Assembly (NCBI GenBank): GCA_036925085.1
Contig: JAUPFP010000092.1
Location: 372,001 to 436,000 of the forward strand
Length of the DNA: 64,000 nt
Direction: 5' to 3'
From: Brachycybe producta
Lineage: Eukaryota > Arthropoda > Diplopoda > Playtdesmida > Andrognathidae
The stretch's first letter is position 1; each line of letters opens with the position of its first letter. Shown in pieces: positions 15,201-30,200 of this stretch. The notes below the pieces were generated by a model, which was not told the DNA's origin, did no database searches, and saw only the letters and a list, made by a program, of their open reading frames with translations. A program made the translations under genes and the position numbers.

Positions 15201-18200
15201 TGTTAGTTTTGAGGAGGCCTGAAAAGCTCTAAATAATATATAATATTTTATAAATAAAATTGTAAGAACATTTTTTAAAAAAATTCCACTGTAGTTTTTG
15301 CTTTTTATTAAAGAGTTTTTAAATTTTCTGAAAAGTTATAAGTTTCCACAATCTAGAGAAGTATTTAAATGAATGAAAATGTCCATAAATTCTAATAGAT
15401 CAAAACATCCTAACAACTATCCAAAATGTCCAATGATATTTTTTTTATTTTCAAATGAATTTCAGAAAAAAATGAATGAAAACAAAGTGCAAATAACAGT
15501 CATCAACCCGAAGGCTCTTACTATAGGACGCCTTTATGGGCAGTTCGAACCTCTGTCTCACGAGTGGACTGACGGAGTTCTTGCTGTTACCTTCCGTAAC
15601 TATGCCACTTCCACAGTAAGAATTTACAGGACATTTTTAATTATTAATTTATTACAATAATTTCTAATAAGTTCATATTTATCTTTTTAGTCTCCGAACA
15701 GAAAATGGATTGTTTTCGATGGTCCTGTAGATGCATTGTGGGTTGAGAATTTGAATACTGTGTTGGATGATAACAAGAAACTTTGTTTAATGAGTGGAGA
15801 AGTTATCCAATTGACTTCATCGATGAACATCATCTTTGAGACCCTCGATCTTGAAAATGCTTCACCTGCCACCGTATTTTACGAATCCTTTTTTTTTAAA
15901 AATATTTATATATTATTCAGTTTAAGTTTTAAATTATATTTTAATGTGTTTTAGGTTTCTCGTTGTGGAATGATCTACATGGAACCGCAGTTACTTGGAT
16001 GGAAACCTCTCGTCGTATCTTGGCTTCAGTCTTGGCCTCCGCTGTTGAACGGATCTCACAAAGAGTTCGCAAACAAAATGTTTGATCATTTCTGTCCTCC
16101 ATTGTTGCATTTTCTTCGTAGTACCGGCGTTAAGGTAAGCTAATTCTTATTTTATTTATTTTTTGTTGATATTAATTAAGCTGATTTAATATTTCATGTC
16201 TCATTTTTGCAAACATATAGACACAATTTTTTTTAAAATGTACAAATTTCACATGTATATAATACACATGAAATTATGTTTTATTAACAGATACAATAAT
16301 TGATCATTATTACACGATATACTTTAATATGCCTACACTCTGATACTACCGTAACATATTTTTGAAAATATTTCTGAGACCAGTGGCAATTTCTGGCCAA
16401 GCGCCTCTAAGGCCACTAATTTTCGGCGCCATAAAAGTCAAAACTTTAGTTAATTATATGATCCATGATCCTCGTAATTCCACAACGTCTAGAGCCCTCA
16501 GTAGATACAAAAGCGCCACTGACTGAGACCTCGTGAAACACCAGGCATTGTATACTTATGGTCAGTAATTCCCTGAAGCTAATGTTTGTAAACAAACATG
16601 TATATCTACACACATAATACTGGAAATATTTTTTAGCAAATAAATCTAGAAACAGTCCTGAGAATGTAAATTTTATGCTAGCTGAGTGTCGTGGTAAATG
16701 TCTAACAAGTACACATTTTTTTTTCTTCCAAACAATTGTTTCGGTATTGTTTTTTCTTCTTCTCTCTCTCTCTTATCTTCTCAGCAAATTAACCTGGATG
16801 GCAGTTTAGACGTGGTGGTGGTGAGTCAGTGTATTTATACTGTACTGGATTCTAAGTAATTTTGTAATTGTGTCCATTGTTCGCAATGTTTCAATTAGGA
16901 AACTGTGAGTGTCTTTCAGTAGTTGTCCGAGGTTGTGGTTTGCTCCAAATTCAAATAGAACTTCATTTTATGTATATTACTAGTAGATAATCTTATAGTT
17001 AGTCTGTAATTTAATTTTCTTTAATTTCTACACAATTATTTTTTTGTATAAATTGTAGTTACACCTGTTTAAGTGTGTCCAATTGTTTATATGTGAATTG
17101 TCTTTGTTTCCTGTTTGTGATTTGCATTATTTGTTTAATTGTCTCATTAATCATTTCTAACTGTGGTGAACGTAAATTTAACTTACTGTATATTATTAGG
17201 TTATTAGCTTTGTGAATTCAACTTTAATGTTTTTTTTATTCTCATCACTGGTTACAAATGGTATTTGTACGGCCTTGTTAGTCTAGTTAGTACTAATCAC
17301 TTATCACCCGTGACCTGTTACACATATATTTCAATGTTCAAACCTAATATTCACAATATGTCACATCATTGACGTTAAATGACAAATTCCACACGTACTT
17401 CTCATGATTACGACAAAATGGAACTTTATTAATAATTGAACTATTACTTTTTAGGATCTCTGTGCTAGTACTGACACCAGTCTCATTTGTTCTCTTAATC
17501 GTCTTATGGACTGTTTTCTAGAAGATCTAAGAGATGAAGGAACATTTAAAATGATGGGAAACGAAGAAGTGTTTACATTTATTTCAGTATGTCACCAAAC
17601 ACTCGAAAATAAGTTGCTATTGGTTGAAGGTTGATTCCATTGTTTTACTTTTATTCTTAGGGAGCATTTCTTTTTTCTTGTGTCTGGTCTGTTGGTGGCA
17701 GTATTGATGAATGTAGCCGCACTATGTTTGATGTCGTATTTCGTAAACTTATGGAGGTGATTTAATTTTTGAAAAAAAATATTTTGACTGTTTGAATTAT
17801 CAAACCAAGTTGCTAATTTTTTTTTTTTTTTTTGATTATGATTTTTTCTTTTAGGGAAAAATTCCCGAAGAGTACACTAGATATAAAAGTACTTTAAATC
17901 TTGTTGATTATTCCACCATTTCACAAAGAGTTCTCAACATACCAAAGAATGGCCTGGTTTACGATTATAAATTTGCGACAGAGGTCTGCTTTATATATAA
18001 GATATTTTAGAACTTTGTTCAAAAAAGTGTATTAGAAACTAGAACGGTAGCCAGCACTTGTAATAGCATTTTGAAGTTAATATCTTTCAAAATAAACTTT
18101 TTGTAGACAAAACTTTAAAAAATATTGTCTGCTTTAACTTATGTTATTTTCAAAGCTTGTTTTAAAAAAGATCATCACGAAATTGCCCTAAAGTGATTGA

Positions 18201-21200
18201 GCTACCTTTCTAATTTCTAAAAGACAAGTTTCTTTGTGTTCGAGGGTTGTTTACACCATAAAACTTCCTTAATGTTAATTTTTAAGTGGAAGTTATAACC
18301 TAACACGGGTGAAATTTACTTTCAACTTTAAAAATTATCAATATTTATTTGAACAAAAGGAGTAAATTAATGCAATTATAAAAAGTTTATTTTCAAACAT
18401 TTCGTTATGAATGTATCATTTATTTTATTAAACTTTTAAAGTTGCTTTCAAAAATCTAAAAATAAATTAAGGTGAAAGCGAAATTTGACACACTATAAAA
18501 AGTTTGTTTTTAAACATTTTATTGTGAAAATGTTATTTCATTTTGTTTTGTTACTCATGAATTTTCAATTAAACTTAAAATTAACTTTTTTTTTAAAAGT
18601 TTTGTCCTAAAACTCATACATATATATATTTTCACTGCATTGTGTTAAAGAATTTACTCTGGTTACATTTTAATGTATCGCTTACGAGCGTAAATAATGA
18701 CTTATGAAGTTTTTTTTTTTTTGGACTATTATTAGGGTCGGTTAAGTTGGGTGAAATGGTCCGAGGAACTTAAACAAGCTGTTCCAATTCCAAGGGATAT
18801 CGTAGCTCATGAAATCATAGTGCCCACCGTGGACACCGTTCGCTATACGGCACTCATGTCCATGCTTATCTCTCGAAAGAAACCCGTGTTGTTTGTCGGA
18901 CCTCCCGGCACCGGAAAAACAATGCTTATCACTGTAACAAAAAAAAATGCTCAACAATCACTGGAAGTTACAATAATGACTTTAATTTTACTCTTACAGG
19001 AATTTCTAAGAAATAAATTGAATGCAAATGAGTACAAGTCTTGCATTTTAAATTTTTCTGCTCGACTCGGTCCAACTCAAGCTCAGGATGTCATCATGAG
19101 CAAACTTGACAAACGCAGGAAGGGTATTTACGGACCACCAACTGGCAAAAACTTGGTTCTGTTCAATTGTCGCATGTATAATATTATTTACAATTGGATA
19201 AGAGTTTTGTTTTTCAATTATTTTTTCAGGTACTTTTTATTGATGATTTAAGTCTTCCGTTACCAGAACATTACGGTGCTCAGCCACCAATTGAACTAGT
19301 TCGTCAATGGTTGGATCATAACACGTGGTACGATCCAAAGGATAACACTCCTCTGAAACTTGTCGATGTCCAAATAATTGCTGCAATGGGACCTACAGGT
19401 AAATGCATTAAGTCCCTTTTTACTGCAGCTAATTATTATGTTCAATCCAGTGGCAATGGTAGGCCTATTCAGATTTGTTATTTAAAAAATTGAAGTCATT
19501 CATGTTAGTTAGTACGTTACTGATTAATTTAATGGTTAAATTTATCAAACATCATGATTCATGTGTCCCAAAATTCCACAGCATGTAGAAGTTTCATCAG
19601 ATATAAACGCGTACTGGTTCAATGTATAGGTGGTGGCCGAAGTGGAATCACTCCACGACTATTACAACACTTCAACATCATTTCAATAAACGAATGCAGC
19701 AAAGAGACAATGAAAACGATTTTTGGAAAAATCATGCTCTGGCACCTCGACACACGGTTAGCTAATGGGTGCCACTGTTTCAATAAAAGCCGTTTAATAA
19801 TATGCTGTATATGTTTTGGTTTGTGTAATCGTGCAGTGGATTTAGCAAAGAATTTGATCCATGCATTGAACAGTTGGTGAATGGTACTTTGCAAATACAC
19901 GCAACTGCGTTGGCACATTTACTTCCGACACCGTCGAAGTCACATTATGTCTTTAATGTGAGAGATGTGGCGAGAGTGATGCAAGGGGTTCTTTTTTCTG
20001 TTCCCGAGACGATGGAAGATTTGAGAGCCATAAAAAGGCTCTGGGTTCACGAAGTAGGAATCTCTTTCAGCATTTGATTAATTTATTTTAAAACTTGTTT
20101 TTCCATTTCCTTTAAAGCTAAAACCAAAATATAAAAATTTCAGTTCAAATTTCAGTTCATTAAATTTATACTTTAATATGGTTTTAAAATGTAAATGCCT
20201 CTCGAGCTTTGATTATTTTGTCTTCCAGGAGTAAAATTAAGAGAAATTTGAAAATGTTTTAAAAACTAGAAAGGTAGCTCAATCACATAAAGGTAATTTC
20301 TATGTTGATGTATTTTAAAATAACTTTATGTGAGTTTGAAAATGGCTTAACTTTAAGCTGACGATATTTTTAATCTTTGCTTAAAAAACGTTTATTTTGA
20401 AAGATATCAAACATAAAAATATTACGTTACTCACCTGCTATTTTAGTTTTAACACACTTTCAATTTCTTTTTAGTGCAGAGTAAAATATTCTTTTAGAAT
20501 ATAAAAAATTAAAACTAAAATAAATAGTTACGAGATATAATTATTGTTCTTCTTTCTGAAATTATATTAAAATTTATGTTAAAAAGTAAAAGATCTTCTT
20601 AAATAATTTTGAGATCAAAATCTGTTTAATTTGATAAATTTACTATTGGATGTGGTTGCAGGCACTATTTTGTATATAAATTAAATTACATTAAAATGTT
20701 AGATTTTTAAAAATTATTTTCTCATTTTATCAGACATAAATTCAGCTCATAATTTGCAGTCATATTTTATAAATTTTTAATACAAGTTTGTATAAATATT
20801 TTGAATGTTTTAATGCTTAGAAATCCGTTTTCTACTTAAAAAAACTCAGAAGTTATTTTTCTTTTGTAAACATATTGTTTAGGTTCTTCGTGTCTACTAC
20901 GATCGCCTGGTAGAATTAACCGAGAAATCGTGGTTTATGGAGCAACTCGTTGAAGTCATTGAAACTACTTTAAAGGAAGACTTTAATCTTATGTTTAATC
21001 ATCTTGCAACTGGAAGTGATGCAAAAGTAAATTTGTCTTCATGAGATTGTTCTTCATGAGATTATTCAATCGTTTACATAATTATAGGTTCTAGAAGAAG
21101 ATCTTCGAAGTCTAATATTTTGCGACTTCAGCGATCCAAAATCTGACATCCGTAACTACATTGAAGTTCAAGACGTTGACGACTTGTTTTCAGTCGTCGA

Positions 21201-24200
21201 AGGTTATCTGGAAGAATACAACAATGTCAGCAAGAGACCGATGAATATAGTCATGTTTCAGTAAGAGTAGAAACTTTTTTGAAATATAATTGAGTTGCAG
21301 GGATTAATTTTAATTACTGATCTTAAATATTTCAGATATGCCATTGAACACTTATCTCACATCTCCCGCATAATGAAACAACCTCAGGGACATGCACTCT
21401 TAGTTGGAGTCGGTGGTTCAGGAAGACAGTCGTTGACGCGATTGGTCTCGCACGTTTCGGACTACGAACTTCATCAGGTAGAGATCACAAGAAGTTATGG
21501 AATCACAGACTGGAAAGATGACTTGAAACATATCTTAACTAAAACGGCCTCGGATGAGAAGCATCATATCTTTTTGCTGGCTGACACACAAGTATGCATA
21601 AAACTTCAATTACGGCTTATAATGTTCAGTAAATATTTTGTTCATTATTCTTTTTAAAAAAGATCAAAGATGAGGCGTTTATCGATGATATTAATAATTT
21701 GCTTAATGTCGGAGAAGTGCCAAATTTGTTTAGTATCGATGAACGACAGGAAATTAGTGATAAAATGCGTGAAATTGACAGGTTTGGATGGTTTGCTTTT
21801 TCTCTAATAAGTTGTTATACTGTAATACTCATTTGCATATTTTGAAATGGCTATTAAGTATTTATAATGTTTTATAATTTACAAGTAGTAATTTCAAAAT
21901 ATATGATTGAAGGAGAACAAGTGACTAGAATTCTTGTTATTTTGCATTTAAAAAGCAACATTAAAAAGTAATTTAAAGTATTTTATAAACGTAAAAAGTA
22001 ATTGAATAACTTAATTAGAAAGTTTTTGTTGATTTTTTTTATGGTAACTTCATATTTTTGATTTGGGTGTTTCTTATTTGAATTTGGGCCAAAATTTGAA
22101 AATCTCAAAATTTGGCCTTATCCAAATTATTATAAAATTGTATTTTCAAATATATCAACATAGGAATCCTCTTAAATCCTTCTAAAACTTTTCCAAATAT
22201 TCCTTAAAGTTACTTATGAATTGCAGAATCTCTGGAAACGTTTTCACTTATAAATTTTTCTAAAGGTGTTTCACCATTTGCAAATTACAACTCTCGTTAT
22301 TCTGCATCACAGAAGCAGCTTTAAGAAAAATTTTGCAGTATGTTAGAAAACTCAAATTATTAATATATATTCTAAAGAAGTATTTTATGATAATGGCTTT
22401 TAAATGTAAATTGTTTCTTGATCAGTTTTAAAAATGATTTTGAAAAATTTATAATGAAAATAACTGCTTAACGTATTTAAGTAGTGTTCTAGTATTTAAA
22501 CAAACTTCAGATTTTTTTTAATACTTTTTTGGGATATTTTAAAAAAAATTACTGATGAGCCAACGTCATTTTGAATGTAGACAACGTGAGAAGCCATTGA
22601 ATCCAGACGGAGATCAGGCATCTATGTTCGATATTTTTATTCGAACTGTCCGAGAACAACTCCATGTAGTTTTGACAATGAGTTCAGCCGGTGACAGCTT
22701 TCGGGACAGATTGCGAAAATTTCCTTCGTTAGTCAGTTGCTGTACCGTTGACTGGTTTCAAGTAATTATTTACATTGATTAAAACTGGTTTCAATTGATT
22801 AATTGATGATTTGCTTATTTGATTAAAAAAAATGTAGCCTTGGCCTGCTGATGCTCTTCAAGCTGTTGCGAATAAATTTCTATCTACGATGGAAATGGAT
22901 TTATCAGAACAAGAAAAATGTGCGACACTTTGTCAACTGATGCATTCGTCTACGATGGAACTGTCTAATATTTATCTTCAAGAGATGAAACGGTGGACTT
23001 ATGTAACACCGGCATCATACTTGGGCCTTTTGAGCACTTTCAAAATGCTTCTCAGTGAACAGCGAGAGTAAGATGATAAAAGTTAACATCGTGAATGACA
23101 ATTTGAATGAGTTGACATTAAAATGCCATCACTCGATTTTTTTACTCTTCAACTTTCAAATATTCTTTGAATTTTTTACTCCTGAACCTATGTTTAGTAG
23201 ATTCATAAAAAGCTCTCTTTATTTACAAAAAATGTATCTAATTTACGCATATTTTGTCATTGTTAATCTAAAAGGGAAGTTGTGAAACTAAAGAAGAGGT
23301 ACGAGCTTGGAATCGAAAAATTAGAGCTAGCATCGACTCAAGTAATAGCAATGCAAAAAGAACTGTCTACATTGCAACCACAGCTGATTGAAGCGAGCAA
23401 AGAAGTTGATGATGTTATGGCTGCAGTCGAAAAAGAATCGATTCAAGTCGCCGAAGTGGAAAAGGCATGCGATTGATAAACAATCATCGTATCATTCGTA
23501 ACAGGAAGACATGTTTGTGTTTAGATTGTTAAGATTGACGAGGAGCAGGCGAACGAACAAGCGAGATCGTCACAGAAAATAAAAGAAGAATGTGATAGTG
23601 AATTAGCTAAGGCCATTCCCATTTTGGACGGTGCAATGGAAGCGTTGAACACACTCACTCCGAACGTAAAGATTCTTGTGAGTTTGTTTAACTGAGTGAT
23701 ACCAATATAATTTTTTTATTTTAGGATATTACGATAGTAAAGACGATGAAGAATCCCCCGAGTGGTGTGAAATTGGTCATGGAATCTATTTGTATACTGA
23801 AAGGGATAAAGAATGACAGGATTGCTGACCCTTCAGGAATAGGTATGCACAAGTGATTAAAGTTCAGGTGACAGCAAGAATAAAGTGGATTAAAGCCTTT
23901 GGCAAATGGGCCACTTTCGAGTGGTCCGTTTCGACTGCATAATGTCATGTGTGTCTGGGCTGTGGTTGCAATGTATTGTTGTGGAAAGACGCCGGATTTT
24001 TGCACACGAGCGTCTTCTCAACAACTTTTGAGTTTCTGTAGCCAGAAGGTAGTCGATAATCATAAAACAGCTTAATAAATGTGATTGCAGGCAAAATGAT
24101 AGATGATTATTGGGGACCATCCAAGAAACTGTTGGGAGACATGAAATTTCTGGAATCGCTAATAAATTTCGACAAGGATAACATTCCTGCGAAGTCAATG

Positions 24201-27200
24201 AAAACGATTCGAGAAAAGTACATGACAAACTCTGATTTTGATCCTGAAAAAATCAAGGCTGCATCTGCTGCAGTCGAAGGTTTATGCAAATGGGTTATTG
24301 CTCTCGAAGCTTATGATAGGTAACTCTGAATCGTCTCAATTAAATGGGAATACTATTTGAACCCTTTTTCATTTATTTTCAAGAGTTATCAAAGATGTTG
24401 CTCCGAAGAAAGAAGCGTTGGCAGCTGCGGAAGTTGAATTAGCCACTGCGCAAGAATCACTCCAAGAGAAGCAAGCTGCTTTAAAAGAAGTACAAGCAAA
24501 GCTTCAAGAATTGACAGATATTTTGGAAAAGAACAAGCGTCATAAATTGGAATTAGAAACACAAGTTGATCAGTGCACTTTAAAGTTAGAAAGGGCTCAA
24601 CAGTTACTTAGTCGTTTGGGAGGAGAGCGAACGAGGCACCGTACACCTTATTTCATTGTTCATTGATTTTGTTGATTCAGTTCTATTTTATTTAGTTGTT
24701 TCAATTTATTTTACTTTTTTGTTAGGTGGAGTGAAATGGCTGTTCAGCTAGGAAAGCGATTCTCTTATCTAACTGGTGACATGCTGGTGTCAGCTGGGAT
24801 CATAGCCTATTTGGGGCCTTTCACTTCTTCGTACAGACAAGTAGTTGCATTTTTTTTATTCATTGATATCATATTATTTTAGGGATTAGGCGAATGTGCT
24901 AAAGGTTTTTTTGATTAAATAAATTAATAATTACTATATATTTATAAATTAACCTTTTATACCATTTGGAAAATGTGAATTTAATTTGCTTAACCTTTTT
25001 CTAAGTTGTGCCCTTCTTCCCATTCCATGTTTTCAATTTTACCAATTTGTTCAATTTTTAATAAGGAGCACACCTGCCCTATGTTGTTTAACACTATGCA
25101 CTCAGTTGTACTGAATAACTGCTTGTGCATTCAAATGAATTCCGTCCCATGATATAATCTCTAACAAGCAACGCCTCATGCTATTAAAAAGAAAACCGTG
25201 TAATATAAAAATGTAAGCAATATGCTATACAATTGATGAGGAAGCCCCCCAATTAGAATTACATATGAGCTACTGAGCACCTATTAAGTTTTTAAAAAGT
25301 TGGCGGCTATGGAGTTTTGTATTGCGTCACGATTTAAGCAACGTTTTTGAATACAGGGTTAGAAATAATTTCTCCTCATGACTTATTTATTATGAATTGA
25401 TTTGTAGAGACACATACAGAAGTGGCTTGATTCTTGCACGTCAGTGTCTCTTCTGTGTTCTTCGAACTATTCCTTACCGGCCACTTTGGGAGACGCAGTT
25501 ACGATACAATCATGGAAAATAGCAGAACTACCTGTCGATTCATTTTCTGTTGACAATGCAATTGTTATAAGGCACGAACATCAGTTTATTTAATTTGTGA
25601 CACTTCATATAATATCTTTGATGCCTTTTTATTTTGTTTTATTAGTAAATCCAAACGGTGGCCACTTCTGATCGATCCTCAAAACCAAGCAAACCGTTGG
25701 ATACGTAATATGGAGAAGAGTAGTGGGCTTAAAGTTATTAAGCCGAGCGACCTAGATTATCTGCGTACACTCGAAATCTGCATTCAAACTGGAAAACCTG
25801 CAAGTTACATTGTTTTTAGTCATCGAGAAGTGCTGATAAGATAGTGTGATTTTCTTCTTCGACAGGTTCTTCTTGAAAATGTTGGTGAAGACATCGACCC
25901 AGCATTAGAGTCTATTTTGTTGAAACAAACTTTCAAACACAGTGGAACAATGTGCCTGAAAATTGGAGATAACATTGTAGAATATTCTCCTAGTTTTCGG
26001 CTTTACTTAACTTCGAATTTGAGTAACCCGCACTACTTGCCAGAAACTGCGATGAAAGTAAATTTCTCAAGCGTTATTTTTATTATTTGTTAAAAGAAAT
26101 AAGTTTGCAATTTATCTCATTGATCATCAAAATTAAGGTTACTTTAGTTAACTTTATGATAACTCCGAGTGGTTTAGAAGACCAGTTACTTGGACTTGTA
26201 GTTGCTCGTGAGAAGCCAGACCTTGAGGAAGAGCGAAGAGCACTAATAGTTCAAGGGGCCGATAACAAAAGGTACCATTAAAAAAGTTTAAGATCATGAT
26301 GTGGTTTTATGATTCGAACCAGCTTTAATAAAGTGGTTCAGCAGTAAAATCATCTAATAAAGTCCTAACAAGGATTTAGATAATAGGCATAAACTTTAAA
26401 AAGTTTTCAAAGTTTGTTAGAAATTATAATAGTAACTGAATATACTAGAAGTATTTTTTATGATAATGTATCTTTAAAAATAAACTTTTTATGACAGTTT
26501 GAAAAAGGTGAAAATAGTTTTTTTTTTAAAACTGTCAATGAAAACAAAAACAAAAATGGGTCATTTTTAAACTGCTATAAAATGCTTATTTTTTACTATA
26601 TTGACAGAAAAAAAAAACTTTTAATATAATCTTTTACTTTTCTAGTTTTGAAAACAATTTGAATTTTTTCATAATGTTGTTTTGACGTCTATGGAGCTAA
26701 GCATTAGCCACTGCGGTGTCGCTTTTTTTTTGGGGGGGGGGGGGGGGGGGGACAAAAGTCCACCTTAAGGAAAAGCAGTATTCATTAGATCAATTATATT
26801 TATTTTCATTTAAGACAATTGAAAGAGATCGAAGATAAAATTCTGGAAGTGTTATCTGATTCTCAAGGCAATATCTTAGATGATGAAACTGCGATTAAAG
26901 TGTTGTCTTCGTCAAAAATCTTAGCAAATGAAATTCATCAAAAACAAGTTAGTTATAATTCTATTTATATTATTTTCAAAATAATTTTACAGCAATTTAA
27001 ATCATTATAAATATTTGTTTCGTAGGCTAATGCAGAAGTTACGGAACGAAAGATTAACGATTCTCGTCAAGGTTACTATCCGATCTCGGTTTATGCCTCT
27101 TCGGTGTTTTTCACGGTGGCGTCTCTCTCGAGCCTCGACCACATGTATCACTATTCGTTACCGTGGTTTGTCAATTTGTTCATTTCGTCAATCGATAATA

Positions 27201-30200
27201 CGGAGAAGTTAGACGATCTCGATCTGAGACTGGCTGGTCTCAAAGATCATTTCATTGCTCTCTTGCATGAAAATGTTTGTCGTGGTCTCTTCCAAAAGCA
27301 TAAGGTCTTTTGTGGCACTGGAAAAAATGTTAAATGCATTCTAATATTATTATTTTATTATTGCAATTTCAGTTGCTGTTCACATTTCTCTTAACTGTTA
27401 ACCAGTTACAAATTGATGGGAAAATCAGTGATTCTGAATGGCAGTTTCTTCTTACTGGAGGTGTCGTTACTTCGCGGAACGTGTCGAGTACTATTATTTG
27501 GCTTCCGCAGGCCACTTGGAATGCTCTTTGTTGTCTAGACAAATTGGACAATTTCCAAGGCCTTAAATCTAGTGTCGTGAAACAGTCTGATGTGTGGCAT
27601 ACCTTTTGCGAATCGGTATGTGAACTTTATAATCGATTCATTATTTAGTCAATTTTAATTTATATTTATTAATTCACTGCAGGATGATGCCGATGATGTG
27701 ACATTACCTCTAACATGGGAGCAAAAACTCAATACTACTCAAAAACTGTTAGTTCTCAGATGTTTTTGTCCTTACAAGGTAATTTAAAGTAGTTCAATTA
27801 TATATTATTTTTAGGTGTATAAAATGAAAGTTAATTTTTCTTCTTCAGGAGAAAAGTTTCAAGTGAAAAATATTGCTATAAGTTTGGTCATTGTGTGTTT
27901 TTTAAGTTTTTAATTACTCTTCTAGTTTCTAAATAACACTATCAATTTCATCTTATAAAAAGTCTTAAAATTGGTTAAAAATTGGAATAGTTAGGAACAT
28001 GTTTAAAAATGAACTTTATTATAGAGTTTTTAAAATAGTTATAGAATTTATTAATTATCAATCATAGAATTTATAGAATAATTAATTTTTGTAGGTAAAA
28101 ATATTTTCAAATCGCCATAAGTTGATTTTTGATGGGAACGTCTTAAAAGGTGTTTTGCATATTCTCCTGCTATTTTGTTTCTAACTAACTTTGAATTTTT
28201 TTTTCTTGAAGTTTCTTCTAATAAAGTTAAGACTATTATGTTAATTTGAATTTGAATAATAATGTTACTCTTCAAGCATCCTATGGGGCCTGTGGCAGTG
28301 GAACCATCAGCCCAAAAGACAGACATGTTAATTCTAAATCGTGTCACTTGATTTTTTTTATTTATTATGTAGGTAATAGACTTCATTCAGAAATTAATTT
28401 CGTTGACACTGGGTAAAAATTTCGTCGATTCCGCACCGTTCGATTTGGATAAAGCTCTCGCAGCTAGCTCTTGTTGCACCCCAATTATATTTTTGTTAAC
28501 TCCGGGTGTGGACCCTATTGCGGCATTGCTTAAATTTGCAGATGAAATGGTATTAGGCTTTTTCATTGTTTGAAATTCAATTTAGATATTGGTTATTGAT
28601 TTTGATATTGTTTTTGATGTGATGATGAAAGGGATTCGGTGGTCCTCGGTTGAATACTTTATCACTAGGCCAAGGACAGGGTCCAATTGCAATGGAACTG
28701 GTTCAAGAAGCTGCCAAAATGGGTGTTTGGGTAGTTCTTCAAAATTGTCATCTTGCAAAGTCATTCATGCCATCGTTGGAGAAACTATGCGAGGTTGAAC
28801 CCGTTTTTCGTCATCAGTCATTACTAAGATAAGCATGATATAAAGATAATTTTTTAGTTAATTTTTATTTGTATGTTTTAGGAACTGAGTCCCGACAACA
28901 CACATCCAGATTTCCGTCTGTGGCTCACAACTTACTCGTGTTCGTACTTTCCGATGGGCGTTCTTCAGTCCAGTGTCAAAGTTACAGACGAGGCCTTAAC
29001 CGGATTAAGGGCTAGCATGATGAGATCTTATCTCGGTGAACCTATTGCAAATCCAGACGTATTTTACGGCTGTAGAGCACAGGTTGAAAACTCTTCAAAT
29101 TGGAAAATCATATGTCAAGTAGCCAGAAAAAAACTACTTAATCTATATTAAGTAAAGTTTTTTTCTTGCCACCTGATATATAATAATATAGTGGGTAAAA
29201 AAGATACCTGTTTCCAAAATTCCATATCTCCTAAACTAATAACGCTTGCTATGGTGATGGGGGGGGGGGAGAAACACCAATATAAAGTTCTTTTAATTCT
29301 CTTTATATTGATTTTCAACAAACAAAATAATAATTAACTTTGTAATTAACATTTAAAAAAATTTAACCACAAAAATGTTGCACGAGCAAATGTTGTCTGA
29401 TTCATCGCCTGCTCACGTCTGTAATCTTTCTTTTAGTTGGGTATTTTTTATCACCTTAGTACTTTATAAGTTTCGATATGAATTTTGTAAGCAGGTAATG
29501 TCTTTTTTTTTTACTCCCCACTTTGTCTAATGAATAATCTTGAATAAAATTGTGTCTTTTTCTAGCAAGTTGCTTTTCACAAGTTACTTTTTGGACTGTG
29601 CTGCTTTCACACAATGGTCCAGGAAAGGCGGCACTTTGGATCGACTGGTTGGAATGTACCTTATGAATTCAGCGAAACAGATCTTCATGCGAGCATACAA
29701 CATTTGATTACTTTCTTAACTGAAATGAACAGTGAGGTTTGTGAATATACAGTGTGCGAATGAATTTTTATGAGTGTCAGATGGAAAAGTTGTCAATGAT
29801 ATATTAAAATTGTGTTGGCGAGGGTGCTTGATGGTTTGCTGAGAGAATTTACTTACTTAAAGATAATATGTGATATGGTGTCTGCATTGAGGCCTTTGGC
29901 ACAATTTCTTCGTGTTTTGGGTTTGTCTCGTGTAGCTCATAATTTTAATTTTTTTTTTGGTGGCTCGACACTTAAACACATTGAACTTGCTTTTTCATGC
30001 TTGTTTTCTTCTGATTTTTGTCTAGGAGGTTCCGCTCGAGGCTTTGCAGTACACAACTGGAGTTTGCACTTATGGAGGGCGAGTAACCGACACTTGGGAT
30101 GTTCGAACTCTCAACACAATGTTGTACAAATTCTTCACTAAATGTTTTCTCGATTCGTCTGTTGTTAATCTGGGAAAAGATATACACTTGCAACTACCTG

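Larger units (their letters stand above)
24726..26947 (+). other. Dynein AAA5, exons 50-55
   Basis: Exons: 24726-24840, 25408-25571, 25646-25799, 25866-26057, 26138-26271 and 26815-26947. [20 protein letters not shown], then [27 protein letters not shown] and the [19 protein letters not shown] stretch identify AAA5. KQ at 26947 closes the block. Exons 51 and 52 end at GC donors. The 543-nt intron at 26272-26814 contains a palindromic MITE and a T9G20 homopolymer tract. Confidence 0.94.
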
